From positions 1-46,330 of the forward strand of contig CAIYKV010000020.1 of NCBI GenBank assembly GCA_903926855.1: a stretch of 46,330 nt of DNA, given 5' to 3'. Of this stretch, positions 9,081 through 18,207 are shown in pieces; position 1 is the stretch's first letter, and the number at the start of each line of letters is the position of its first letter. The notes under the pieces are model-generated. The model searched no databases. It was not told the origin of the DNA and saw only the letters and a list, made by a program, of their open reading frames with translations. The position numbers and the translations under genes were made by a program. The DNA is from an uncultured Bacteroidota bacterium. Lineage in GTDB: Bacteria; Bacteroidota; Bacteroidia; Chitinophagales; Chitinophagaceae.

Positions 9081-9761
9081 ATGGAACAGATATTATTATC
9101 AGCATTTCATTGGAGCCAGCTATTGCAGCCTCAATTTTATATTGAACATGGCGGGCTATGGTTGATTTTGTTTGTGGTATTTGCGGAAACCGGGCTATTT
9201 GCCGGATTCTTTTTACCAGGCGATAGTCTCTTATTCGTTGCGGGTATATATTCCAGCAATATTGCAAATGAAATTATTCCAACGGGGAATGAATATATTG
9301 ATCTATTTATACTCTTATTCCTGATTTCAATAGCCGGGATTGCCGGTAATACAGTTGGGTATTGGTTTGGAAGAAGGGTAGGGCCCACTATGTTTCATTG
9401 GAAAGAAAATTTGCTTTTCAAACACCGGTATCTGACACAGGCACATGATTTTTATGAAAAGCATGGAGCAGGCGCAATCATTGTGGCCAGGTTTATTCCC
9501 ATCGTCAGAACTTTTTCTCCTATTGTAGCCGGTATTGTTACTATGGATAAAAAGAAATTTGCTTTTTATAATGTAGTGGGTTGTGTAGCCTGGGTGTTCA
9601 GCATGTTATTCGCCGGTCATTTTCTGCAGAAATGGATTCTCTCCCAGTTTGGTTTTGATCTGAAAGACCATTTGGAAGTAATTGTACTCGGAATTGTGTT
9701 GGTTACCACTGCACCGGTTATTGCCAAATTGGTATTCGGCAAAAAGAAAAAAAACAGTTAG
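9081..9761 (+). CDS. DedA/SNARE-associated family membrane protein
   Basis: A 226-residue polytopic membrane protein of the DedA family. Hallmarks are GFFLPGDSLLFVAGI (family E/F-x-G-D-x motif) near residues 42-57 and ARFIPIVRTFSPIVAGIVTM around residues 138-157, with the conserved arginines. DedA proteins are associated with membrane integrity, and some members flip polyprenyl phosphate or phospholipids. The gene lies 10 bases after the DAACS symporter and 9 bases before an MFS gene, so co-transcription is likely. No function beyond the family can be assigned. Confidence 0.93.
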   Translation: MEQILLSAFHWSQLLQPQFYIEHGGLWLILFVVFAETGLFAGFFLPGDSLLFVAGIYSSNIANEIIPTGNEYIDLFILLFLISIAGIAGNTVGYWFGRRVGPTMFHWKENLLFKHRYLTQAHDFYEKHGAGAIIVARFIPIVRTFSPIVAGIVTMDKKKFAFYNVVGCVAWVFSMLFAGHFLQKWILSQFGFDLKDHLEVIVLGIVLVTTAPVIAKLVFGKKKKNS

Positions 9762-9770
9762 CAACCCGGC

Positions 9771-11006
9771 ATGAAACTACCGCAAAAAGAATATGGCGTT
9801 TTTTCACTTCCTGTGATTGTTGGCGCACTTGGTTTTTTTGTAGATGTGTATGATCTTTTACTTTTTGCCATCATCCGTAAACCCAGTCTTGCATCTTTAG
9901 GCCTGTCCCCTGCCGAGGTATTATCCAAAGGGGAACTCATCATCAGTGTACAAATGGTTGGCTTAATGGTGGGTGGAATTATCTGGGGTATTATGGGGGA
10001 TAAAAAAGGAAGATTAAGCGTATTGTTTGGCTCTATCATTTTATACTCTCTTGCCAATATTGCCAATGGCATGGTGCAGAATGTTCCCCAATATGTCATC
10101 ATGCGTTTTCTGGCAGGTATCGGTCTGGCTGGCGAACTCGGTGCCAGTATTACCCTTGTGAATGAAATGCTGCCTAAAGAGAAAAGAGGAATTGCAGCTT
10201 CTATTATTGCCAGCGTGGGTGTATTTGGTGCAGTAACTGCATTTTTTGTAAACCAGGCATTTCATGACTGGCGTCTCTGTTATTATATTGGTGGTGTAAT
10301 GGGTTTACTGCTTTTATTATTACGCGCAAATGTGATGGAAAGCGGTTTATTCGGACAAGTTAAAAAATCATCTGTTGTAAGAGGAAATTTCCTGATGCTG
10401 TTTAACAATAAAGACAGGGCTCTTCGATATATGAAAGGTGTAGTAATCGGTCTTCCCGTATGGTATGTGATTGGAATACTCATTACTTTCTCTGATAAAT
10501 TCGGACATGAATTCGGAATCGAAGGAGTGGATCCGGGTAAGGCCATCATGTACCAGTATGTTGCCATTGGTATAGGTGATATGACAGCCGGGCTGTTAAG
10601 TAATTACCTGAAAAGCAGAAAAAAAGCATTGTATATCTTCATTTCTATTTTATCTGTATTTATTACCCTTTATTTTTTACAAGCCGGAGGGCATGGATCT
10701 GTTCAATCAATGTACCTGCTTTGTGCTTGTATGGGTTTTGGGGCTGGTTTTTCAGTGTTGTATATAACTATGTCTGCCGAACAATTCGGCACCAATCTCC
10801 GGGCATCCACTGCTATTTCTATTCCCAATGTAGTAAGGGGTATTCTGCCGCTGATTATTTTACTGCATAAAGGATTGCGTAACCTGACAGGTAGTTATGT
10901 AACGGGTGGATGGATGACAGGCATAGTAATCATAAGCATTGCGTTAATAGCCGTTTATCATACCAAAGAAACTTTTGGAAGGGATATGGATTATCTGGAA
11001 GAATAA
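9771..11006 (+). CDS. MFS transporter, first tandem copy
   Basis: A 411-residue major facilitator superfamily transporter with about 12 membrane helices. The N-terminus EYGVFSLPVIVGALGFFVDVYDLLLF has the acidic residues of sugar/metabolite:proton symporters in helix 1, and the loop between helices 2 and 3 has GDKKGRLSVLFGS (MFS motif A). A RaFLAGIGLAGELGASITLV-like helix 4 is also typical. It is closely related along its whole length to the next MFS gene, so the two are a tandem duplication. It starts 9 bases after dedA. Substrate unknown; organic acids are possible given the neighbouring DAACS symporter. Confidence 0.9.
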   Translation: MKLPQKEYGVFSLPVIVGALGFFVDVYDLLLFAIIRKPSLASLGLSPAEVLSKGELIISVQMVGLMVGGIIWGIMGDKKGRLSVLFGSIILYSLANIANGMVQNVPQYVIMRFLAGIGLAGELGASITLVNEMLPKEKRGIAASIIASVGVFGAVTAFFVNQAFHDWRLCYYIGGVMGLLLLLLRANVMESGLFGQVKKSSVVRGNFLMLFNNKDRALRYMKGVVIGLPVWYVIGILITFSDKFGHEFGIEGVDPGKAIMYQYVAIGIGDMTAGLLSNYLKSRKKALYIFISILSVFITLYFLQAGGHGSVQSMYLLCACMGFGAGFSVLYITMSAEQFGTNLRASTAISIPNVVRGILPLIILLHKGLRNLTGSYVTGGWMTGIVIISIALIAVYHTKETFGRDMDYLEE

Positions 11007-11116
11007 TAAAAAAGCAGTGAATGATTTTACGATCATAATTTTAATCAGTACTTATTTGTTGGTTCCTTGTTCGTCTGTTCAATATTCCCTAAGTTTATAA
11101 GTAATTTTTGACATCC

Positions 11117-12352
11117 ATGACTGAAAAAAAATACGGGGTACTTTCTTTGCCGGTAATCGTTGCTGCCTTAGGTTATTTTGTAGATATCTACGATCTACTT
11201 CTGTTTACGATTGTTAAAAAGCCCAGTATGATTGGGGTAGGGGCTACTGATGCTAGTTTGCTTTCAGACAGTACCCGGGTTATTAACTGGCAGATGCTGG
11301 GTTTATTACTTGGGGGAATTATTTGGGGTGTATTGGCGGATAAGAAAGGAAGATTAAGTGTATTGTTCGGCTCTATTATATTATACTCAATTGCTAATTT
11401 TTGTACCGGCTTTATTCATACAGTTGATCAGTATGCGATTTGCCGTTTTGCAGGGGGATTGGGGCTGGCGGGAGAGTTGGGTGCAGGAATTACCCTGGTA
11501 AGCGAATTATTGCCTAAAAATAAAAGAGGTATAGGCACTTCTTTGGTTGCCGGTATTGGATTGAGTGGTGCCGTATTTGCCTATTTTACCTACCAGTTTA
11601 CACAGGATTGGCGTATGTGCTATTTTATTGGTGGCGCTTTGGGAGTGGCTTTATTATTACTGCGTGTTAGTGTTGCCGAATCCGGGATGTTTAAAGAAGT
11701 AAAAGAATCGAATGCAGTAAAGGGCAATTTCTTTATGCTGATTAATAATGGCAAGCGGTTTAAAAAATACATTACTTCCATTTTGATTGGGTTGCCAACC
11801 TGGTATGTGATCGGGATATTGGTAAACCAGAGCGATCGGTTTGGGAAAGCCATGTTTGGTAGTACCACCATTGACTCAGGGCGATCTATCATGTTTGCCT
11901 ATGCAGCCATTGCCATTGGAGATATGTTTGTGGGACTGGTAAGTCATTGGTTTAAGAGTAGAAAAAAAGCACTTCTTTTATATTATATACTCTGTATTCT
12001 TTGCCTGGTTCTTTTCTTCAGCAGTTATAATCATTCCAATGCCTCTATGTACACGATCTGTGCGCTGTTGGGCTTTAGTACGGGTTTCTGGGCTATTTTT
12101 ATTACCATGGGAGCGGAACAGTTTGGAACCAATCTTCGGGCTACAGCTGCCACCACTATCCCGAATATGGTAAGAGGCGCTTTACCCCTGATCAATATGT
12201 TATTTTTAGATCTGTTTCAGAAAAACTGGGGCTGGACGCTGATCAATAGCGGAATGGTTACCGGTGCCGTGGTAATGACCATCACTTTGATCGCATTTTA
12301 TTTTACGGAAGAAACTTTTCACAAAGATCTTAAATATGTAGAACTACCTTAG
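11117..12352 (+). CDS. MFS transporter, second tandem copy
   Basis: A 411-residue MFS transporter that is a clear paralogue of the preceding gene. Shared blocks include KKYGVLSLPVIVAALGYFVDIYDLLLF-like start, DKKGRLSVLFGSIILYS, GLAGELGA, a LPTWYVIGIL-type helix and AEQFGTNLRA near the C-terminal third. An in-frame TTG at 11108 exists, but the ATG at 11117 aligns with the start of the paralogue. The 110-base gap before it may hold its own promoter. It is followed after 22 bases by the GT9 gene. Substrate unknown. Confidence 0.9.
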   Translation: MTEKKYGVLSLPVIVAALGYFVDIYDLLLFTIVKKPSMIGVGATDASLLSDSTRVINWQMLGLLLGGIIWGVLADKKGRLSVLFGSIILYSIANFCTGFIHTVDQYAICRFAGGLGLAGELGAGITLVSELLPKNKRGIGTSLVAGIGLSGAVFAYFTYQFTQDWRMCYFIGGALGVALLLLRVSVAESGMFKEVKESNAVKGNFFMLINNGKRFKKYITSILIGLPTWYVIGILVNQSDRFGKAMFGSTTIDSGRSIMFAYAAIAIGDMFVGLVSHWFKSRKKALLLYYILCILCLVLFFSSYNHSNASMYTICALLGFSTGFWAIFITMGAEQFGTNLRATAATTIPNMVRGALPLINMLFLDLFQKNWGWTLINSGMVTGAVVMTITLIAFYFTEETFHKDLKYVELP

Positions 12353-12374
12353 CATAACCATTCCCTGAACCGGA

Positions 12375-13439
12375 ATGAATGGATATATCCTTAAATCCGA
12401 ATCCATGCAAGCAAATGAAAACCAAACTGGCCCCTCCCAAAGGGATAAGGTTATAAAGTTTCTCGTGATTCGTTTTTCCTCTATCGGCGATATCGTGCTT
12501 ACTTCACCGGTTGTTCGTTGTATCAAAGAACAGGTTTCCGGTGCCAAAATTCATTATCTAACCAAGACTTCCTATGCAGGACTGGTAAACCACAATCCCT
12601 ATATCGATAAAGTGCAGGTATTGGATAGCAGTTGGGATTTATTGATACACCAGTTGCAATTCGAAGAATACGATTATATCATAGATCTCCATCATAACCT
12701 CAGAACTTTTCGAATTAAACGGGCATTGAAAAATGTTCCTGCTTATTCTTTTGATAAACTCAATATTCAGAAATGGTTGTTAACTGCTTTGAAAATCAAT
12801 CGACTGCCGGATATACATATTGTTGACAGGTATATGGCCACATTATCAAAATTGAATGTGGTAAATGATGGGAAAGGATTGGATTATTTTTTTCCTGAAA
12901 AGGACAAGGTTACTGAAAAGGATCTTCCCCTTTCGCATGTATTCGGTTTTGTGGGTATTGTGATTGGTGCCGCATTACAAACTAAAAAATTGCCTGTACA
13001 TAAATTGCAGGAATTATGCACGAATATTAAATATCCCATTGTATTACTGGGTGGACCGGAAGATAGAAAAGCGGGAGATGAGATTGCTTCAGTAGATGAT
13101 ATTAAAGTGTACAATTCCTGCGGCAAATTCAGTTTGCATGAAAGCGCCCACCTGATACAAAAAGCGAAACTGATTATCAGTAATGATACCGGACTCATGC
13201 ATATTGCAGCTGCTTTTAAAAAACCAATCATCAGTATTTGGGGAAACACGATCCCTGCATTTGGAATGACTCCTTATTATGGAAATGAAGCCATTAGGAA
13301 TGATCGATCTGAGGTAAGTAATTTAGGCTGTCGGCCTTGTAGTAAAATAGGATATGATAAATGCCCGAAAGGTCATTTTAAGTGTATGGAGTTGCAGAAT
13401 ATTGAAACTATTATGGGAATGGTCAAAACCTATTTGTAA
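12375..13439 (+). CDS. Glycosyltransferase family 9 (heptosyltransferase-like)
   Basis: A 354-residue GT9 family enzyme, related to ADP-heptose:LPS heptosyltransferases, expected to act at the cytoplasmic face on lipopolysaccharide core. Typical N-terminal signature FLVIRFSSIGDIVLTSPVVR (about residues 29-48), the donor-site strands VGIVIGAALQTKKLP and VLLGGPEDRKAGDEI, and the C-terminal SNDTGLMHIAAAFKKPIISIWG are all present. A Cys-rich stretch near the end (GCRPCSKIGYDKCPKGHFKC) is common in Bacteroidota members. The first ten residues may be extra, with an alternative ATG at residue 11. The acceptor sugar is unknown. Confidence 0.9.
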   Translation: MNGYILKSESMQANENQTGPSQRDKVIKFLVIRFSSIGDIVLTSPVVRCIKEQVSGAKIHYLTKTSYAGLVNHNPYIDKVQVLDSSWDLLIHQLQFEEYDYIIDLHHNLRTFRIKRALKNVPAYSFDKLNIQKWLLTALKINRLPDIHIVDRYMATLSKLNVVNDGKGLDYFFPEKDKVTEKDLPLSHVFGFVGIVIGAALQTKKLPVHKLQELCTNIKYPIVLLGGPEDRKAGDEIASVDDIKVYNSCGKFSLHESAHLIQKAKLIISNDTGLMHIAAAFKKPIISIWGNTIPAFGMTPYYGNEAIRNDRSEVSNLGCRPCSKIGYDKCPKGHFKCMELQNIETIMGMVKTYL

Positions 13440-13483
13440 TTCATTGCCTCTAACCAATCAATCCATAACTCATTATTAATAAA

Positions 13484-13510
13484 AAAGTCCCCCTTACTAA
13501 GGAGGACTTT
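13484..13510 (-). terminator. Terminator between GT9 and malate dehydrogenase genes
   Basis: A 12-bp stem with one C-A mismatch and a 3-base loop. On the minus strand it is followed by TTTTTT, so it ends the malate dehydrogenase transcript 20 bases after the stop. The gene on the other strand converges here, so bidirectional use is possible. Confidence 0.8.
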
Positions 13511-13529
13511 CTAGAGATTGAAATATTTT

Positions 13530-14459
13530 TTACAAAGTCTTCAACACATCATTCATACTTCTCACTGCATCAGCACTCTTATTAAAAGCTGCCTGCTCAT
13601 CTGCATTCAATCCAAAATCAAGAATCTTTTCCCAACCATTTTTACCAATGGTAACCGGAACGCCTAAGCAGATATCTTTTTGTCCATATTCACCATCCAG
13701 ACTTACGCAGCAGGTAAACAATTTTTTCTCATCGCGTACAATGCTTTCAACCAAAGCCGCACCAGCAGCTCCGGGTGCATACCAGGCAGAAGTGCCTAAT
13801 AATTTGGTTAAGGTAGCACCGCCTACCATGGTATCAGCAATGATCTGTTTTTGTTGTTCTTCAGTTAAGAATTTAGTAACGGGAACGCTGTTCCAGGTAG
13901 CCAAACGGATCAAAGGGATCATGGTAGTATCTCCATGTCCACCTACTACTACTGCGTTCAAGTCGGCCGGACTGCAACCCAGGTGTTGACTGAGTTGATA
14001 TTTAAAACGGGCGCTGTCTAAAGTGCCGCCCATACCAATAATTCTGTTTTTGGGTAAGCCGGTAGATTGCAAGGCAAGATAGGTCATGGTATCCATCGGG
14101 TTGCTGATTACGATAATAATCGCATCAGGAGAATATTTCAGGATATTTTCAGTAACGCCTTTTACGATGCCCGCATTGGTGCCGATCAGTTCTTCGCGGG
14201 TCATACCGGGTTTACGCGGTAACCCGGAAGTGATTACCACTACATTGGAATTTGCGGTTTTGGAATAATCATTGGTACTGCCTGTGATACGGGTATCAAA
14301 ACCCAGTAAAGCAGCGGTCTGCATCATATCCTGTGCCTTACCTTCTGCAAAACCTTCTTTAATATCCAGTACTACCAACTCATCTGCCAGTTGCGCACGG
14401 GCAATATTATCGGCACAGGTAGCACCCACGGCACCGGCACCTACAACAGTAACTTTCAT
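13530..14459 (-). CDS. mdh: Malate dehydrogenase, LDH-like type
   Basis: A complete 309-residue NAD-dependent malate dehydrogenase of the LDH-like class, converting malate and oxaloacetate in the TCA cycle. The dinucleotide fold starts VVGAGAVGATC (Gly7-Gly12) with Asp32 for NAD ribose. Substrate-binding arginines Arg82 and Arg88 lie in GLPRKPGMTRE, Arg151 in DSARFKYQL, and the catalytic His175 in VVGGHGDTTMIPL. Arg82 rather than Gln supports malate over lactate. It has its own promoter and terminator and is therefore a single-gene unit. Confidence 0.95.
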   Translation of the reverse strand: MKVTVVGAGAVGATCADNIARAQLADELVVLDIKEGFAEGKAQDMMQTAALLGFDTRITGSTNDYSKTANSNVVVITSGLPRKPGMTREELIGTNAGIVKGVTENILKYSPDAIIIVISNPMDTMTYLALQSTGLPKNRIIGMGGTLDSARFKYQLSQHLGCSPADLNAVVVGGHGDTTMIPLIRLATWNSVPVTKFLTEEQQKQIIADTMVGGATLTKLLGTSAWYAPGAAGAALVESIVRDEKKLFTCCVSLDGEYGQKDICLGVPVTIGKNGWEKILDFGLNADEQAAFNKSADAVRSMNDVLKTL

Positions 14460-14495
14460 AAAAGACTATTTAGAAATGATAAATTTTTGTCGGTG

Positions 14496-14524
14496 CAAAG
14501 TTAGGGTTTGGCGGCTTGGTAAAA
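14496..14524 (-). promoter_or_regulatory. Promoter of mdh
   Basis: On the minus strand TTTT (14524-14521), 17 bases, then TAACTTTG (14503-14496). The -7 box matches TAnnTTTG fully; the -33 element is weaker. The start codon lies 36 bases further on. Confidence 0.6.
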
Positions 14525-14636
14525 CTGAGAAAGACGAATTCTTTTTAACAGGGGTTTTAGATAAAGAGGGTCCCCCAGCCATTTAACAATTAAACAATAA
14601 ATCCCGCCAGCTGCTATATAAGTTTTATCCCGCTGT

Positions 14637-15164
14637 CTACATCTTTAAAATAAATCCCCCATTCACCAATGCCACCAGTTCAGGCACTTCCATTACCGGA
14701 TGGAGGGGTGGGTCGAATACTTTTACCAGGGCACCTTTTTTATCATATACAGCTACAAAAGGGGTGGCCTGTACCCTGAAAAAGCCGGGAACATAATATT
14801 TGGGGTCATTACCCATGCGGATATTGGGATATTCTTCCAGGTGATAGTGGTTATAAAACTCCCTGATCATGGCAAGGGGTTTATAGGCAACAAATACGAA
14901 AAAAACATTTTTAAGACTGTCCATATGTGCCACCAGTTCTTTGGTGGTATATTGGCAATGTCCGCAATCAGGCGAAAAATAAATGATTACGGTAAAATCA
15001 TAGTTTTTGGGTAATTGCGCTTTGGTAAATACAGAACTATCGCCCTGGATAATGCTGAAAGCAGGAATATGCAGGTCTTTTTTATAGGGAGGAACCGTAT
15101 CTTGAACTTGTGCGGAAACTGTTCCGGTAAATATCAGGAGCAGCAAAAAGGATATATATTTCAT
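14637..15164 (-). CDS. Exported thioredoxin-fold (TlpA/redoxin-like) protein
   Basis: A 175-residue protein with a signal peptide (MKYISFLLLLIFTGTVSAQ) and a thioredoxin-like domain. The redox pair is Cys67 and Cys70 in SPDCGHCQYTTKEL, and the cis-proline loop is VQATPFVAVYD. It is probably a periplasmic or outer-leaflet thiol-disulfide protein. The gene follows the MlaF-like ATPase by 22 bases on the same strand, so the two may share a transcript although a functional link is not obvious. Confidence 0.85.
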   Translation of the reverse strand: MKYISFLLLLIFTGTVSAQVQDTVPPYKKDLHIPAFSIIQGDSSVFTKAQLPKNYDFTVIIYFSPDCGHCQYTTKELVAHMDSLKNVFFVFVAYKPLAMIREFYNHYHLEEYPNIRMGNDPKYYVPGFFRVQATPFVAVYDKKGALVKVFDPPLHPVMEVPELVALVNGGFILKM

Positions 15165-15186
15165 ACAACCGATTTATGATAAGAAA

Positions 15187-15969
15187 CTAGGCAGACTTGT
15201 TTTCATTCGCTTCGATCATTCGCATATGCTTGGCGTCTTTTAAGAACTGAGATGCGAATATGAAATTATTCAATAATTCATCTTTACTGAAAATGATCTC
15301 TTTATTGTTTCCTTCCCATTGTTTATGTCCCTGGTGCAGATATACAATATGATCGCCGATTTCCATCACACTATTCATATCATGCGTAACCACAATGGTC
15401 GTGATTTTAAATTCGAGTGTAATTTCTTTGATCAGTTTATCGATTACCAATGAGGTTTGGGGATCAAGCCCCGAGTTGGGCTCATCACAAAAAAGGTATT
15501 TGGGGTTTAATACAATGGAACGGGCAATACCCACTCTTTTCTTCATTCCACCACTAATCTCAGAAGGATATCTTTTATGTGCATCTTTCAGGTTTACCCG
15601 GTCAAGCACTTCATCGGCTCTTTTCTTTTTTTCGCCCAGGGTCCAATTCGTAAACATATTCAGGGGAAACATGATATTCTGTTCCACTGTCATCGAATCA
15701 AAAAGGGCCGTGCCCTGAAACAACATCCCAATCTGTTGGCGCAATAGTTTACGCTGGTCATTTTCCATAGCCAGCATATCTACTCCGTCATACATAATCG
15801 AACCTGAATCGGGCGTAAACAACCCTACCATGCATTTTGTCAAAACCGTTTTACCACTGCCACTGGTTCCAATGATCAGGTTACATTTACCTGCCTGCAT
15901 TACCGCACTAATACCATCCAGGATTACCTGGTCGCCAAACTGTTTATGTATATTCTTTATCTCAATCAT
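15187..15969 (-). CDS. ABC transporter ATPase, MlaF-like
   Basis: A 260-residue ATPase of the MlaF/Ttg2A type, which powers retrograde or anterograde phospholipid transport between membranes with MlaE and MlaD. Walker A is GTSGSGKT at residues 34-41, the signature is SEISGGMKKRVGIAR, Walker B is YLFCDEPNSGLDP, and the H-loop is VVTHDMNSV. The phrase ISGGMKKR instead of SGGQxQR is characteristic of this subfamily. No MlaE or MlaD gene is adjacent; an MlaE-like permease lies about 13 kb away on the other strand. The 3' partner is a thioredoxin-fold gene. Confidence 0.9.
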   Translation of the reverse strand: MIEIKNIHKQFGDQVILDGISAVMQAGKCNLIIGTSGSGKTVLTKCMVGLFTPDSGSIMYDGVDMLAMENDQRKLLRQQIGMLFQGTALFDSMTVEQNIMFPLNMFTNWTLGEKKKRADEVLDRVNLKDAHKRYPSEISGGMKKRVGIARSIVLNPKYLFCDEPNSGLDPQTSLVIDKLIKEITLEFKITTIVVTHDMNSVMEIGDHIVYLHQGHKQWEGNNKEIIFSKDELLNNFIFASQFLKDAKHMRMIEANENKSA

Positions 15970-16059
15970 GGTACTGCAATATAAACCCTTTTCCCCGGGT
16001 GTTTATTTCCCTCAAATTGTACATCATAACCCCTAACGCGTAACCTGTAACTCGCAATC

Positions 16060-17274
16060 CTATAATACTTCAATCTGATTCCTAAGCAAATCCTCAAACA
16101 CATCTCTTCTGCTGATCAGTTGCACTTTACCATTAATCACCAATACCTGGGCGGGTTTAAAACGGGCATTATAATTACTGGCCATTTCATATCCATAGGC
16201 ACCGGCATTATAGAAAACCAGGTAATCGCCTTCTCTGATCTCATTCAGTTCCCTGTTCCAGGCAAACGTATCTGTTTCGCAGATATTACCTACTATCGAA
16301 TAATGCAGTAAGGGAGCATCAGGATTACTGATATTTTTGATGCGATGATACGATTCATAAAACATGGGTCTGATCAAATGATTAAACCCGCTGTTTACTC
16401 CTGCAAATTGAATCGTACCGCTTTGTTTTAGCACATTTACCTGGGTGATAAAATAACCACATTCACTTACAATAAATTTTCCAGGTTCGAACCACACTTC
16501 AAAATCACGAGAAAGTTTTTGTTTCAAACCATTCACAAATTCGCCAACTTTTTCTCCCAGTAAAGGAACATCAGTTCCTGTTTCATCTTCTTTATAGGGT
16601 ACTTTGAAGCCACCACCCAGATCCAGGAAACGAGCTTCGGGAAAATGGGGAACCAGCTCTGAAAATATATCTGCTACCTGCATAAATACCGATACATCTT
16701 TGATCTCACTTCCTGTATGTACATGCAGACCGGCGATAAAGAGATTTTCCTCTTTTACCAAAGCAAGTATCGCATCCAGTTGTTCAATCGGAATGCCGAA
16801 TTTACTTTTCTCGTGACCGGTAGATATTTTTAAATTACCACCCGCCATAATATTCGGACGTAAACGAATACCCACTGGATAGGAATGACCATATTTTTTT
16901 CCAAATTTTTCGAGATTGGATAAACTGTCGATATTAATGTTTACTCCTAGAGAAACCGCTTCTTCAATTTCGCTGAAAGCAATGCCATTACTGGTGTATA
17001 GGATATTCTTAGGAGCAAACCCTGCTTTTACTGCCAGATGCACTTCGTTGATAGAACTGCAATCAATATTGCAACCCAGCGAAAGAATATGCCTGAGGAT
17101 ATTAATATTGGTTAATGCTTTACTGGCATAAAAAAAACGGGTACTGCTTTTTTCGAAAGCTTTTTGTAATCGAGTATACTGCTCTGTGATTTTTTCGGCA
17201 TGATACACATACAAAGGAGTGCCGTATTCATCCGCAATACTGCGTAACTGTTCGGTAGATAGAAATTGTGACAT
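16060..17274 (-). CDS. lysA: Diaminopimelate decarboxylase
   Basis: A 404-residue PLP enzyme of the alanine-racemase fold (Orn/DAP/Arg decarboxylase family 2) that makes lysine from meso-diaminopimelate. The PLP lysine is Lys52 in FYASKALTN, the phosphate-binding glycines are in LDLGGGFKVPY, and the second-subunit Cys is in VGNICETDTFA, followed by FYNAGAYGYEMASNYN. The frame is open to 17313, but the ATG at 17274 gives the normal start, and a TATCTTCG -7-like box lies exactly four bases before it. It sits 147 bases after scpB on the same strand. Confidence 0.92.
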   Translation of the reverse strand: MSQFLSTEQLRSIADEYGTPLYVYHAEKITEQYTRLQKAFEKSSTRFFYASKALTNINILRHILSLGCNIDCSSINEVHLAVKAGFAPKNILYTSNGIAFSEIEEAVSLGVNINIDSLSNLEKFGKKYGHSYPVGIRLRPNIMAGGNLKISTGHEKSKFGIPIEQLDAILALVKEENLFIAGLHVHTGSEIKDVSVFMQVADIFSELVPHFPEARFLDLGGGFKVPYKEDETGTDVPLLGEKVGEFVNGLKQKLSRDFEVWFEPGKFIVSECGYFITQVNVLKQSGTIQFAGVNSGFNHLIRPMFYESYHRIKNISNPDAPLLHYSIVGNICETDTFAWNRELNEIREGDYLVFYNAGAYGYEMASNYNARFKPAQVLVINGKVQLISRRDVFEDLLRNQIEVL

Positions 17275-17278
17275 GTTG

Positions 17279-17286
17279 CGAAGATA
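17279..17286 (-). promoter_or_regulatory. Likely -7 box of lysA
   Basis: TATCTTCG on the minus strand differs at one base from TAnnTTTG and is four bases before the preferred lysA ATG. The spacing matches other leaderless candidates in this window. No clear -33 element. Confidence 0.45.
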
Positions 17287-17421
17287 ATTGTCTTGGGCCT
17301 TTCCACATATCAACTAAGGAATAAGTTTACCAAACCATTGACAATAGTATGCATTTTTATAACTACAAGAGTCGCAACCGGGGTTTAAGGGCAGGCTGGA
17401 TGGGGATCTGATGAAAAGAAA

Positions 17422-18174
17422 CTATTCAGGATTTTCTTCTTTGGATGGTTCTTCTCCGGTCGTTTCTTCCTCATCATTGATAATGAGTTCTCCCTCTTCA
17501 TTCACTGTTAAGTCAGAAATCACTGCTACGGTACTGCCTTCATTCTCCGTTTCTTCCGCTATTTCAGAAGCTACCGGCGCATCTGTAAAATCTTCCGGTT
17601 TGATGATGGTGCCTTCTACTATCTGGTCGGCCAATACTTCCCTGATTTTTGGCAGATCAGCTGGGGTATTGATCCCAAAATAATCCATGAAATTGCGTGA
17701 AGTGGCATACACCAGGGGTTTACCTGGCATGTTTTCATTACGACCGCTGATCAGGATCAATTCTTTTTCCAATAATTTCTGGATACTATAATCACTATTT
17801 ACTCCTCGGATAGATTCAATTTCTCCTTTCGTAATCGGCTGTTTATACGCAATGATAGCCAGCGTTTCCAAAGCCGCATTCGATAAGCGTTTCAGGAATT
17901 TATCACCATTCAATTGTGCGATGGTAGCATGGTAACTGGGCTTAGTCAGAAACTGCCATCCTCCGCCACTTTGTTTTACTTCAAAGGGATAAAATTCAGA
18001 ATCATATTTTTCGCGAATCCCTTCCAGTGCGCTTTCTACCTGATCAAGTGTTGTCCTTTCCTCCAGGAACCCAAATGTATTATTGATCAATTCAACAATA
18101 TCCAATGAAGTCAGCGGTTTTTCACTCGCAAAAATAAGTACTTCAATATGGGGTATGATCTGGCTAAGTTCCAT
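17422..18174 (-). CDS. scpB: Segregation and condensation protein B
   Basis: A 250-residue ScpB, the winged-helix partner of ScpA and the SMC ATPase in chromosome condensation and segregation. The first 180 residues contain the two winged-helix domains, with the typical LSNAALETLAIIAYKQPITKGEIESIRGVNSDY segment. The last 60 or so residues are strongly acidic and probably disordered, longer than the core family. It follows atpG by 33 bases, so it is probably co-transcribed with it. A copy of the ATTATTAATTGTT core repeat lies just upstream of the start. Confidence 0.93.
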   Translation of the reverse strand: MELSQIIPHIEVLIFASEKPLTSLDIVELINNTFGFLEERTTLDQVESALEGIREKYDSEFYPFEVKQSGGGWQFLTKPSYHATIAQLNGDKFLKRLSNAALETLAIIAYKQPITKGEIESIRGVNSDYSIQKLLEKELILISGRNENMPGKPLVYATSRNFMDYFGINTPADLPKIREVLADQIVEGTIIKPEDFTDAPVASEIAEETENEGSTVAVISDLTVNEEGELIINDEEETTGEEPSKEENPE

Positions 18175-18182
18175 GAGGGGAA

Positions 18183-18195
18183 AACAATTAATAAT
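18183..18195 (-). repeat. ATTATTAATTGTT repeat core upstream of scpB
   Basis: On the minus strand ATTATTAATTGTT, the core of a 19-base repeat found in full at 23442, 23910 and 28898, ends eight bases before the scpB start. Confidence 0.5.
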
Positions 18196-18207
18196 TAATA
18201 ATCCTAT

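Noticed and set aside
16025..16060. Run of similar TAACnCG-type words between mlaF and lysA
   Set aside because: Looked like a degenerate repeat, but the units vary too much and it is too short to support as a feature.
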